Shown piece by piece: positions 32,215 through 40,232 of a stretch of DNA of 64,000 nt. The DNA comes from Chloroflexota bacterium (GTDB lineage Bacteria > Chloroflexota > Dormibacteria > Aeolococcales > Aeolococcaceae): positions 124,001 through 188,000 of the forward strand of contig VBIQ01000004.1 of assembly GCA_005880985.1 (NCBI GenBank). Reading direction: 5' to 3'. Within the stretch, counting starts at the first letter, position 1; every line of letters begins with the position of its first letter. Under the pieces are notes generated by a model, which did not search any database, was not told the origin of the DNA, and saw only the letters and a list, made by a program, of their open reading frames with translations. The translations under genes were made by a program, and so were the position numbers.

Positions 32215-32220
32215 GGTGGC

Positions 32221-32598
32221 ATGCCAGCCGTCACCGTCCGCGACCTGGCCAGGAATACCGCCGCCGTCATCCAGGACGTCGAGTTCTCCGGCCGCCTGGC
32301 GCCCGTCACGCGCAATGGCAAGCCGGTCGCCGCGCTTATCCCGGTCGACAAGGCGGCGCTGGAGGACTGGCTCCTCACCCATGCGGCCGAGTTCGCCCGC
32401 GCCGCGGCCGCGGCTGACGCTGACCTGGCCGCAGGGCGAGCCCGGAGCGCCGAGTGGCAGCGGGCTCGCAGGCCGGCCGAGGACGCCACGGGTGATGGCG
32501 CGGGGGCAGGATCGGAGTCGTCGCCGAAGCATCCGCGCGGACCCATCGCATCGACTGATCCCGCGACGTTGCCCGCACCCCGCACGGCCATCCGATGA
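32221..32598 (+). CDS. Phd/YefM-type antitoxin-like protein (no adjacent toxin)
   Basis: This 125-residue protein has an N-terminal Phd/YefM domain (VTVRDLARNTAAVIQDVEFSG...PVTRNGKPVAALIPVD), which normally binds operator DNA and neutralises a Doc, RelE or PIN toxin. The C-terminal half is Ala/Arg/Pro-rich and lacks the usual short toxin-binding helix. No toxin gene follows in the next 196 bases. It may be an orphan regulator. The gene appears leaderless. Confidence 0.75.
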   Translation: MPAVTVRDLARNTAAVIQDVEFSGRLAPVTRNGKPVAALIPVDKAALEDWLLTHAAEFARAAAAADADLAAGRARSAEWQRARRPAEDATGDGAGAGSESSPKHPRGPIASTDPATLPAPRTAIR

Positions 32599-32794
32599 GC
32601 CTGTTCCCAGCGATTCGCGATGCCATGACGCGCTCACGGCGGAGCATTCAGGGACGCCCGTCCTCAGGCGCTCCGCTGACACTCGAGGCTGACCCAACGG
32701 TTCCTGGGGAGGGCAGCAAGCACAGCACCCTCTGTCGATCCTGCGCTGAGAGACGAGTCGCAGAGGTGGACGGTGGGTCGCCGCTCGCGGCACC

Positions 32795-35212
32795 ATGAGC
32801 CCCAGCCGCATCGCGTTCGTCTCCTCGGCGATCCCTCGCCGCTGTGGGATCGCGACGTTTACCGGGGACCTCATCGCGGCGGTGCGCGCCATCGATCCGG
32901 CATCGACGTGCCGCCTGGCTGCCATCGACGAGCCCACGGTGCTCCGACCGTACGGATCCGAGGTGCGGTGGCGCATCCGTCAGCGCGACGTGGAGAGTTA
33001 TCGCGCCGCGGCTCGTTCGATCAATGCCTCGAACGCCGATGCCGTCAGCGTGCAGCATGAGTTCGGGTTGTACGGCACCTGGACCGAGCCGACGTTCGCC
33101 GCTGGCCGATGGACGGAGAGCGTGTACACCGACCATCTCCGCCCGTTCCTCGAGGAGTTGCGCAAACCGGTGGTGACGACCATGCACACCGTGCTCCCCC
33201 GGCCGTCACCGTCGATGCGGGAGACGGTGCGCGCCATCAGCGAACTCAGCAGCGAGGTCATCGTGATGGCCTCGACGGCGGTCGACATCCTCGCCGCGGA
33301 GTACGGCGCCACCGGAGTGCCGCGGGTCATCCCCCACGGAATGCCGGCCATCGAGCCGCACGGCCGCCAACGTCTCAAGGAGAAGCTCGGCGTCGAAGGG
33401 CGGACGATCATCTCGACCTTTGGCCTGGTCGACCCGCGCAAGGGGCTCCAGTACATGATCGAGGCGATGCCCGGTGTCGTTTCGCGGCATCCGGACGCCC
33501 TCTACCTCATCGCGGGTCAGACGCATCCCGACCTGCTGCGAGCACAGGGCGAGGACTATCGCAAGAGCCTGGTAGCGCAGATGCACTCGCTGGGGATGGA
33601 CGACCACGTCGCATTCATCGATCACTACATGTCACAGCGCGACATCATCGAACTCCTCCTCGCGACCGATGTCTACGTGACTCCGTATCTCGATCCCAAC
33701 CAGATCACCAGCGGCACGCTCTCGTACGCACTCGGAGCCGGCAAGGCCGTGGTGTCCACCAAGTACCTCCATGCCTCAGAGGCACTCAGCGATGGTCGCG
33801 GCGTGCTCGTCGAGTTTCGCGACCCCGGTCAGCTCTCGCGCGCGGTCGTCGCCATCCTCGATGACCCCACGGCGAAACGGTCACTGGAGCAGGCCGCCTT
33901 CGCCTACGCGCGTGACGCGACGTGGCCTCGATCGGCACAAGCCTTTCTCGACGTCGTGAGCGCGATGACCACGAAGGCGGCGACAAAGCGGAACCACCGG
34001 CGCCCGTCCGCGTCGGCACCCACAGTGGACCTGGGGCGCCGGTTGGCGGAGAACCCAATCATCACCGCGGCGGACGTGACGCCGTCGCTCCCAGGGCTCG
34101 AGGTCGTCTCAGTCTTCAACGCCGCTGCGGCGAAGGTGGATGGCGAGGTGATCCTCCTGCTGCGCGTCGGTGAGAGACCTCGCCTCGGTGCGATTCCACC
34201 GCCGGACGCGCTCACGCTCGACCTCACCGGGCCAGAGCCGCAGCTGCAGCGGCTGGCCCCTGGCTATCGCGGCGAAGACCTCATCAGCCTGGCATTCCTC
34301 GACACGGCGCGCACGCCAGCCCGCGTCGTCGAGGTCTTCCTCCCCCGCAACCTCATCGGCTTGGACCTCAGCGACCCTCGCACCATCCGCTACCACAATC
34401 CCACCGGCGGCTTCAGCGCGGCTGCAGACGACTTCAGCGACTTCCTCACCCAGATGTCGCACCTGCGCGTTGCACGCAGCCGCGACGGCATCCACTTCGA
34501 CGTCGACGATGTGCCATCCGTTGTCCCGGCAAACCGCTTCGAGGAATACGGTTGCGAGGATCCCAGAGCAACGCTCATCGAGGGCGTCTGGCATATCACC
34601 TATGTCTCAGTCAGCCGCATCGGTGTCACCACCAGCCGTCTGACCAGCACGGATTTTCGCCGCTTCGAGCGCCAGGGCATCATGTTCCTGCCCGACCACA
34701 AGGACGTCGTCCTCTTCCCGCAGCGCTTGGGCGGTCGCTACGTGGCGCTGACCCGTCCCATGCCCCAGTCCTTCGGCCGCGTGCTCGGAATCTGGATCGC
34801 ATTCTCGGACGACCTCGTCCACTGGGGCGATCACCGGCCGCTCGCCCTGCCCCGCTCCGGTATGTGGGACGAGCTCCGGACCGGCGCCAGCGCCGTTCCC
34901 TTCCGCGTTGCCGACGGATGGCTGGAGATCTATCACGGCGTGGACCACAACACGCGCTACGCGATGGGCGGCCTCCTCCTGGACGCCGAAGACCCCAGCC
35001 GCGTCATCGCGCGGTCTCCGGAGCCGATCCTCGTCCCGTCCGCGCCATACGAGCGCGTGGGGTTGTTCAACGACGCCGTCTTCTCCTGCGGCCACGTTGC
35101 CCTCGACCCGGGGGGCGAGGCAATTCGCCTCTACTACGGCGCCGCAGACACCTGCTTGGCTGCTGCCGACCTTCGCGTTCGAGACATCCTTGACCAGATG
35201 CACCCGTGCTGA
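32795..35212 (+). CDS. GT4 glycosyltransferase fused to GH130-type glycoside phosphorylase
   Basis: This 805-residue fusion joins two carbohydrate-active modules. Residues 1-395 are a GT-B glycosyltransferase of family 4 (RCGIATFTGDL, VSVQHEFGLYG, IPHGMP, GLVDPRKGLQYMIEAM, DPNQITSGTLSYALGAGKAVV). After a basic linker (about 390-415), residues 425-800 resemble GH130 beta-mannoside phosphorylases (EYGCEDPRATLIEGVWHITY, GMWDELRTGA, GLFNDAVFSCGHV). Together they could build and phosphorolyse mannosides. The gene overlaps the next by 7 bases. Fusion of a synthetic and a phosphorolytic enzyme is unusual. Confidence 0.88.
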   Translation: MSPSRIAFVSSAIPRRCGIATFTGDLIAAVRAIDPASTCRLAAIDEPTVLRPYGSEVRWRIRQRDVESYRAAARSINASNADAVSVQHEFGLYGTWTEPTFAAGRWTESVYTDHLRPFLEELRKPVVTTMHTVLPRPSPSMRETVRAISELSSEVIVMASTAVDILAAEYGATGVPRVIPHGMPAIEPHGRQRLKEKLGVEGRTIISTFGLVDPRKGLQYMIEAMPGVVSRHPDALYLIAGQTHPDLLRAQGEDYRKSLVAQMHSLGMDDHVAFIDHYMSQRDIIELLLATDVYVTPYLDPNQITSGTLSYALGAGKAVVSTKYLHASEALSDGRGVLVEFRDPGQLSRAVVAILDDPTAKRSLEQAAFAYARDATWPRSAQAFLDVVSAMTTKAATKRNHRRPSASAPTVDLGRRLAENPIITAADVTPSLPGLEVVSVFNAAAAKVDGEVILLLRVGERPRLGAIPPPDALTLDLTGPEPQLQRLAPGYRGEDLISLAFLDTARTPARVVEVFLPRNLIGLDLSDPRTIRYHNPTGGFSAAADDFSDFLTQMSHLRVARSRDGIHFDVDDVPSVVPANRFEEYGCEDPRATLIEGVWHITYVSVSRIGVTTSRLTSTDFRRFERQGIMFLPDHKDVVLFPQRLGGRYVALTRPMPQSFGRVLGIWIAFSDDLVHWGDHRPLALPRSGMWDELRTGASAVPFRVADGWLEIYHGVDHNTRYAMGGLLLDAEDPSRVIARSPEPILVPSAPYERVGLFNDAVFSCGHVALDPGGEAIRLYYGAADTCLAAADLRVRDILDQMHPC

Positions 35213-36267
35213 GGCAGATCGCGCGTCTCGGCCGGGCCGTGCCCTCAGCGGGAAACCGGGCGCTCGCCATCGCCGTCTATGCTGATGCGGCAGGCGACCC
35301 CGTGCCTGCCCGGGAAGCCGGCTACGAGGGTGTCGCCTGCGTCGATGATGCCGCCCGCGCGCTCGAGCTGTACTGCGATCTGTGGCAGGTGACACGGCTC
35401 CCGTGGGCGCTGCGTTGGTGTCAGGGCCTTCTCGAGTTCGTCCTCGCGATGCAGGACGACGACGGGCGCTGGGTCAACTTCATCCTCGACTGGGAGGGCA
35501 CACAAAATCGCGAGGGTCGGACCTCGGTCCCAGGCGGCGACTTTTGGCAGGCGCGCGCTCTTCAGGCCCTCGCCCACTCATCAGACATTCTTGGGGACAA
35601 GCGCATCGACGCCGCGATTCGACGCGGTCTGCGTCACATCGTCGGAGCAACCGATGTCCCGGCTGACGTACGCGCGCTGCACGTCATGACCGCGCTGGCG
35701 CTGCTCGACGACACCGAGGATCACGAGTTGCGGGGAGTGGTGGCGACGTGGTGCGACGAGATCGTCGGCTGTCGCGACGGAGACATGCTGATGAACTCCC
35801 CCTTCGAACGCGGGCGACCGCACCTGTGGGGGCACATCCAGGAGGCCGTCCTCGCCGACGCCGGTGTCCGGCTCGGCCGCGCCGACCTCGTTGTCGTAGC
35901 CCGGAAGAGTGCCGACATCTTGTTCGCCGAGGTCGTGCGGGGATGCTTCAATCTGCCGCGAACTCAACCCTATGACGTGGCGTCCGCTGTGTATGTGCTT
36001 GCCCGACTCGCAGACGTCACCGGCGCATCAGAGTACGGCGCGCTCGCTACTGCAGCCCGCGCCTGGTTCGATGGTCGGAACGCGGCCGGCCAACCAGTCT
36101 ACAGTCGAAGCGAGGGACGTGTCGGCGATGGGGTCGACGGCCATCGCGTGAGCACGGAGTCGGGCGCAGAGGCGAACATCGTCAGCGCCCAAGCGCTCTT
36201 CGATGACGTCGTGACGCTCGCTCGGGAGCTCAGCAGTTCGGAGGCCCTGCCCGTGTCCGTCGGCTGA
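35206..36267 (+). CDS. Alpha/alpha-toroid glycosidase-like protein
   Basis: This 353-residue protein is built of paired helices typical of (alpha/alpha)6 toroids, with conserved stretches CVDDAARALELY, QDDDGRWVNFILDWEG, GGDFWQARALQAL and FNLPRTQPYDVASAVYVLARL. Similar proteins accompany GT4-GH130 clusters and are annotated as glycosidase-like. Acidic residues in VDDA and QDDDGRW could be catalytic. The GTG start overlaps the upstream fusion gene, so it is a co-translated partner, possibly releasing or trimming a mannoside. Confidence 0.75.
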   Translation: MLRQIARLGRAVPSAGNRALAIAVYADAAGDPVPAREAGYEGVACVDDAARALELYCDLWQVTRLPWALRWCQGLLEFVLAMQDDDGRWVNFILDWEGTQNREGRTSVPGGDFWQARALQALAHSSDILGDKRIDAAIRRGLRHIVGATDVPADVRALHVMTALALLDDTEDHELRGVVATWCDEIVGCRDGDMLMNSPFERGRPHLWGHIQEAVLADAGVRLGRADLVVVARKSADILFAEVVRGCFNLPRTQPYDVASAVYVLARLADVTGASEYGALATAARAWFDGRNAAGQPVYSRSEGRVGDGVDGHRVSTESGAEANIVSAQALFDDVVTLARELSSSEALPVSVG

Positions 36268-36454
36268 CCCCTATTTCAGCCAGCCGGCGATTCACCCGCT
36301 GGGCTGTTCACCGGCGTGAACAGCTCGCAGGTGACGGATGTGGGCCTCTCAGCCCGTTGTCGATCCGCAGTATTTGACTACATGAATACGAGAATTCAGC
36401 TGCCGCTGTGCCGAATGGGCTCACGACGTGGCGGCGGTCGGTCGCGGACGAAGC

Positions 36455-36479
36455 TGTAGCCAAATAGGTAGTCAAATAG
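36455..36479 (+). repeat. TGTAGCCAAATAG copy 2 with adjoining variant
   Basis: The exact 13-base copy of 31144-31156 is followed at once by GTAGTCAAATAG, which is inverted at 36371-36381. The cluster could be recombinase or transposase end sites. Confidence 0.5.
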
Positions 36480-36553
36480 TCTCCCGGTGCCGATGAACGC
36501 CGGGTCCGACAGAAACGTCTAGGAACGCGCTGAGACTCTCCATGTCGACGCAA

Positions 36554-36576
36554 TCAGCCAATCAGATCAGCCAATC
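36554..36576 (+). repeat. Tandem att-core repeats matching both tRNA and att-like copy
   Basis: The first copy shares 14 bases (ATCAGCCAATCAGA) with tRNA-Gln. The second shares 14 bases (GATCAGCCAATCCG) with the diverged copy at 31257. They are 13 bases apart. Confidence 0.6.
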
Positions 36577-36878
36577 CGCCCCGAGCATCGCTGGACAGCC
36601 TCTCGCCCCCTGGTGTCGTCCGACGCGGCGTGGCCGAACGTCGCAGTTGTCGTACGTTTCTTGCGTCGTTTCCCACGGTAAGCCAAAGCGGTGTCACCGT
36701 GTCGGGCGACGCCGGCAAGCGACAGTTGATATGTGCCGCTGCGTGGCGGCGGGCGCGCCTGACCCTCAGTCGTGGCAGCTCGTGGCCGGGACGAGGCTTG
36801 GCGTTGGAGGCCTTCGGCTGATGACCGGGCGTATATCGGAGCCGTCGCTAACGACGGCGCGGCAATCGCGTCGATGAG

Positions 36879-37121
36879 CTATGCATGATGCGCACGTTCG
36901 TTCGGGCGCAGTATCGCGTTGGCGGCGGTGGCGGTGCCGACAGTGGAGCGTGGGTCGGCACCCATCCGCTGCTCGTCGACGATGATCGCGGTCGTCAGCC
37001 CTTCGAGGACGTCGAACTCGGGCCGCGCCAGCGTCGGCATGAAGCTCACAAAGGCGCTGTACGTCTCGTTGATCAGCCGCTGCCACTCCGCGGCACATCG
37101 ACGGTCTGATCTCCCGGCCAT
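36879..37121 (-). pseudogene. UvrA-like (drug-resistance type) internal fragment
   Basis: About 57 residues (QRLINETYSAFVSFMPTLAR, EFDVLEGLTTAIIVDEQRMG, ADPRSTVGTATAANAILR) match the segment after the Walker A loop of excinuclease-A-like ABC proteins (UvrA2/DrrC type). The Walker motif upstream and everything downstream are missing; the flanking residues (MAGRSDRRCAAEW, PNERAHHA) are unrelated. A 5' and 3' truncated fragment without function is the best reading. Confidence 0.65.
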
Positions 37122-37766
37122 CTATGGGCGGGTGAACGTGAGATGAGTGACGCCGCTGGGGGACCCGGCCGACTCGACATTGAAGCGCTGCTCGAGATCC
37201 TCCAACCCGTCCCACAGGCGTTCCCCGCGTCCGAGAACGATGGGCACGATCGCTACGTGCATGTCGTCGATTAGGTCGGCGGCGAGAAACTGGCGGATTG
37301 TTGCTGGTCCTCCGCCGATGCGGACATCCAAGCCGCCGGTGGCCTCCCGGGCGACCTTCAGGGCCTCGGCGGGGCTGGCGTCGATGAAATGGAACGTCGT
37401 CCCGCCCGTCATCTCGATCGAGGGCCTGGAGTGATGCGTGAGGACGAACACCGGGGTGTGAAACGGTGGGTTATCGCCCCACCAGCCCTTCCAGTTCTCG
37501 TCCGCCCACGGGCCGCGCTGAGGTCCGAACTTGTTGCGTCCCATGATCTCGGCACCGATGCCCGGACCCCAGTTGCTGGCGAAGGCGTCGTCGATGCCGG
37601 TGCTTCCCCCTGGCTCACCCTGCATCTCGTGGAAGCTGCGGGTCGGGAAGAACCATTCATGGAGCCTGCTACCGGCGTGTCCGAAGGGTGCTTCGAGACT
37701 TTGGCCCTCGCCGGTGCCGAAACCGTCGAGCGAAACCGAGAAGTTGTGGACCCGAACGCGTGACAT
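37122..37766 (-). CDS. RibD-C/dihydrofolate-reductase-family protein
   Basis: This 214-residue protein has the DHFR-like fold of the RibD C-terminal family (VHNFSVSLDGFGTGEGQ, EIMGRNKFGPQRGPW, PVFVLTHH, VRIGGGPATIRQFLAADLIDDMHVAIVPIVLGRGERLW). Members are NADPH-dependent reductases of unknown substrate, common in soil bacteria. AAGGAG precedes the ATG. Immediately upstream on the same strand lies the N-terminal half of a related gene, suggesting unequal recombination between paralogues. Confidence 0.87.
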   Translation of the reverse strand: MSRVRVHNFSVSLDGFGTGEGQSLEAPFGHAGSRLHEWFFPTRSFHEMQGEPGGSTGIDDAFASNWGPGIGAEIMGRNKFGPQRGPWADENWKGWWGDNPPFHTPVFVLTHHSRPSIEMTGGTTFHFIDASPAEALKVAREATGGLDVRIGGGPATIRQFLAADLIDDMHVAIVPIVLGRGERLWDGLEDLEQRFNVESAGSPSGVTHLTFTRP

Positions 37767-37799
37767 GGCGAGTCTCCTTACCAGATGGGCCGGCCGAAC

Positions 37800-37997
37800 G
37801 CCAGCTCCGATGTTCTCGCGCGATTCCTCGACGATCCGTGCACTCTCGTTCACCTCGCCGCCCTGCTCGCCGTGGACTTGGCGCCAGGCGGCCAGTGAAA
37901 CCACCCACTCATGGAGCCGCTCGCCGCCCTCGCCGAGCGGGTTCTCCGCGCTCTGGTTCGGGCCGGCGACGAACCCGTCCAGCGAGATCGAGAGCCC
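37800..37997 (-). pseudogene. Truncated paralogue of the DHFR-family gene
   Basis: One frame encodes GLSISLDGFVAGPNQSAENP followed by LGEGGERLHEWVVSLAAWRQ and ends near VEESRENIGAG. This is the N-terminal third of a RibD-C family protein (normally followed by IMGRNMF). It has no start codon in a suitable place and runs on in frame into the leader of the intact paralogue. It lies just after the sigma-factor stop. Confidence 0.65.
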
Positions 37998-38024
37998 ATC
38001 CGCCTGGCTGCCCCGGCTGGCACG

Positions 38025-38906
38025 CTAATCGCCGAGGATGGTGACCTTGAGCCGGCGTAGGCGTTCGGGGTCGGCGAGGATGTCCATCTCGACGATCCTC
38101 CCGCCTCTGACCGTGAGGCCCATGACCGAGAACAGCTCTCCGTCGCGCGTGGCGACCAGTCCGGCGGCGCCGTTGATCAGCGCATGGTGCATGGTCAGAT
38201 TGACTCGCGACCATTTCGTCGCCTGGCCGGCGACGGTCTCGGCACCCTGGACGCGGCGCGAGCGGCCGGTCGTTCCGCCGTCGGCTCTGAGCACCACGTC
38301 GGGGTCGAGCACGGCTACCAGCGCGTCGAAGTCGCCGTCGCGCGCGGCGGCGAGGAACGCATCGACTACCTCCCGTTGTGCACTGAGGTCGGCGTCCGAG
38401 ACTGCGGCAGTTCCGCGTACACGGCGGCGGGCGCGGCTGGCGAGCTGGCGTGCGGCCTCCGGGCTGCGCTCCAGGATCGTTGCGATCTCCTCGAACGGCA
38501 GCGCGAACATGTCGTGCAGCACGAAGGCGAGCCGCTCGGGCGGGGTGAGCGTCTCCAACACGACAAACAGCGCCAGCCCGACCGACTCGGCAAGCAGGGC
38601 TTCGTGCTCTGGGTCGGTCCCGTCAGGGGGGTCGATGATCGGGTCAGGGACGTACACGTCGAGCGGCTGCTCGCGGCGCGTCTTCCGCGAGCGCAGCATG
38701 TTCAGCGCCACGCGCGCGACGACGGTCGTCAGCCATCCGCCAAGGTTCTGGACCTCGCTGGTGTCGGTACGGCTGAGGCGCAGCCAGGCGTCTTGGACGG
38801 CGTCGTCGGCCTCGCTGAGCGAGCCGAGCATCCGGTAGGCCACCGCCCGCAGATGCGGCCGCTGCTCCTCGAATTGCCGGGCGAGCCATTCCTGATTCAA
38901 TGTCAC
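38025..38906 (-). CDS. ECF sigma factor with SnoaL-like C-terminal domain (SigJ/ECF41-like)
   Basis: This 293-residue extracytoplasmic-function sigma factor has region 2 (LRAVAYRMLGSLSEADDAVQDAWLRL), region 4 (LTPPERLAFVLHDMFALPFEEIATIL) and a C-terminal SnoaL-like NTF2 domain (about 180-293, DAFLAAARDGDFDALVAVLDPDVVLRADGG). The last domain modulates activity in place of an anti-sigma factor. AAGGAGG before the GTG sets the start. Such sigma factors usually control a neighbouring small oxidoreductase; the divergent VOC gene 70 bases away is the candidate target. Confidence 0.9.
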   Translation of the reverse strand: MTLNQEWLARQFEEQRPHLRAVAYRMLGSLSEADDAVQDAWLRLSRTDTSEVQNLGGWLTTVVARVALNMLRSRKTRREQPLDVYVPDPIIDPPDGTDPEHEALLAESVGLALFVVLETLTPPERLAFVLHDMFALPFEEIATILERSPEAARQLASRARRRVRGTAAVSDADLSAQREVVDAFLAAARDGDFDALVAVLDPDVVLRADGGTTGRSRRVQGAETVAGQATKWSRVNLTMHHALINGAAGLVATRDGELFSVMGLTVRGGRIVEMDILADPERLRRLKVTILGD

Positions 38907-38975
38907 GTTCCTCCTTCGGGTCGTGTCATGGGGGTAGACCCGACAGATCCGACGGATGTGACTTGAGGAGTGACC

Positions 38976-39332
38976 ATGACCGACTCTTCCACCCAGGGAT
39001 TCAAGACCGTGCTGCATCCCGTGTCCGACCTGGCGAAGGCCAAGGCGGTGTACGCCGCCCTGCTCGGCGTCCCGCCGCAGACCGACGGGCCCTACTACGT
39101 CGGCTTCGAGGCCGAGGGCCAGCATATCGGGCTGGTGCCGGGCGGTGGACCGCAGGGCATGACCTCGCCGGTGGCCTACTGGCACGTGCCGGACATCGAG
39201 GCGAAGCTGGCCGAGGTGACCGCTGCCGGTGCCACCGTGAAGGAGCCGGTGCGCGACGTCGGTGGCGGCCGCCTGGTGGCCACCGTCACCGACCCCGATG
39301 GCAACGTCCTCGGGCTGCTTCAGGACCGATGA
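38976..39332 (+). CDS. VOC-family protein divergent from the sigma factor
   Basis: This 118-residue glyoxalase/bleomycin-resistance-fold protein has the first module at KTVLHPVSDLAKAKAVYAALLG and the second at VAYWHVPDIEAKLAEVTAAGA, with a PDGNVLGLLQ end that supplies the Glu ligand. GAGGAG lies 5 bases before the ATG at 38976; a GTG two codons upstream overlaps that site. Pairing with a SigJ/ECF41-type sigma gene suggests control by it. The substrate is unknown. Confidence 0.87.
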   Translation: MTDSSTQGFKTVLHPVSDLAKAKAVYAALLGVPPQTDGPYYVGFEAEGQHIGLVPGGGPQGMTSPVAYWHVPDIEAKLAEVTAAGATVKEPVRDVGGGRLVATVTDPDGNVLGLLQDR

Positions 39333-39496
39333 GTGCCGACCCCTCGCTCCCGCTCCCAGCGTCGTCGCGACACCGAGCATCGGCTTGTCCGGCCCTGCAG
39401 CGGGCGCGATCCTCTGCCAGACGCAGAGGTGCTGCGCTTCGTGTGCGCCATCCGCCGCGCGTTCGATGTCCCGCGGCGTGGGGCCTGACGCAGCCG

Positions 39497-39840
39497 TTAT
39501 CGCTTGCGAAGGTCGGTGAGGGTTTGTCGAATCCAGCGGAGATAGGCACGTTCGACTTCGATACCGAGTTGAACGGCGTAAAGCTGGCCGGGGATGACGC
39601 CAGCGAAGTCGACCGCACTGAGCACGGTCTGGATGCGTTCGAATTCAGTGAGCAGCTCTGCGTGGTGGTGCTGTTGGTCCTGCAAGAGCTCGGCGGTAGC
39701 GGCGTGCCCCGCGAGGTTGGCGAAGTAGAGCTTTGCGAGCGATTCGTCGTAGATGCGGTATGGCGCCCCCGGCTCTTCAAGCCATCGATCCACTGCCCGC
39801 GAGCCCTCCTCGGTGAGGCCGAGCAGCTGACGGTTCCTGG
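39497..39840 (-). pseudogene. PadR-family regulator lacking its N-terminal DNA-binding part
   Basis: About 114 residues match the PadR wing end and C-terminal dimerisation domain (RQLLGLTEEGSRAVDRWLEE, YDESLAKLYFANLAG, VERAYLRWIRQTLTDLRKR). The N-terminal winged helix is missing: upstream of about 39840 the sequence turns into the opposite-strand DHFR-like fragment. A recombination junction is therefore near 39845. Confidence 0.65.
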
Positions 39841-39865
39841 CTGACGCAGGCCCCCGGGGCTCGAT

Positions 39866-40075
39866 GTGGCGGTCGCGGCGGAGACGGTTCGGCCAGCTGA
39901 TCCGCTCGCTGCTGCCCACCGGCTCATCGACGAGTACCTCCTGATGATCCACCCGCTCGTGCTCGGCTCCGGCCAGCGGCTGTTCGAGCCCGACGACCAC
40001 GTCACTGAGCTGCGGCTCGTCGACAGCACCGCAACCACCAAGGGCGTGATCCTGGCGACCTACCAGCCGGCCTAG
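39866..40075 (+). pseudogene. C-terminal fragment of a DHFR-family protein
   Basis: The last 50 residues (RLIDEYLLMIHPLVLGSGQR, LFEPDDHVTELRLVDSTATT, KGVILATYQPA) match the C-terminus of RibD-C family reductases. The N-terminal three quarters are absent, and the first 18 residues of the frame are unrelated. It is the second relic of this family in 3 kb. Confidence 0.65.
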
Positions 40076-40232
40076 GCACCCCGTGAGGCCCCACGGAGTG
40101 CTGCCGGGCTGGGAAAGGCCGATGCGGCCTCCTGGTCCGGCGCGCCCGGGCCGCTTGGGGTGGCGGTTGACGGGCCCAGCCCGCCAACGCGAGAATCGCG
40201 GCCGAATCCCTCTTTCCTTTTGAGGAGTTGCC

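Larger units (their letters stand above)
31859..32220. other. Gene-free segment with two att-core repeats
   Basis: No full gene. Two copies of TCAGCCAATC lie at 31987 and 32000. Near 32075-32152 a plus-strand frame (EHHAEVVFVMGDPPRAGAF) looks protein-like but has no start in context, so a gene remnant is possible. The end holds the TAGGCT box of the phd gene. Confidence 0.4.
36268..36878. other. Gene-free segment with repeats at the island's right side
   Basis: No gene is supported: the open frames here are short, Arg/Ser-rich and have no recognisable motif. The segment holds TATTTGACTAC (36371), TGTAGCCAAATAG (36455), GTAGTCAAATAG (36468) and two att-core repeats (36554, 36567). Confidence 0.5.

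Noticed and set aside
26738..36576. CRISPR array from the six TCAGCCAATC copies
   Set aside because: Copies are too short, irregularly spaced over 10 kb, not separated by uniform spacers, and no cas genes are present.
39333..39496. Small gene between the VOC gene and the PadR fragment
   Set aside because: Open frames here are Arg/Ala-rich shadows without ribosome sites or motifs.
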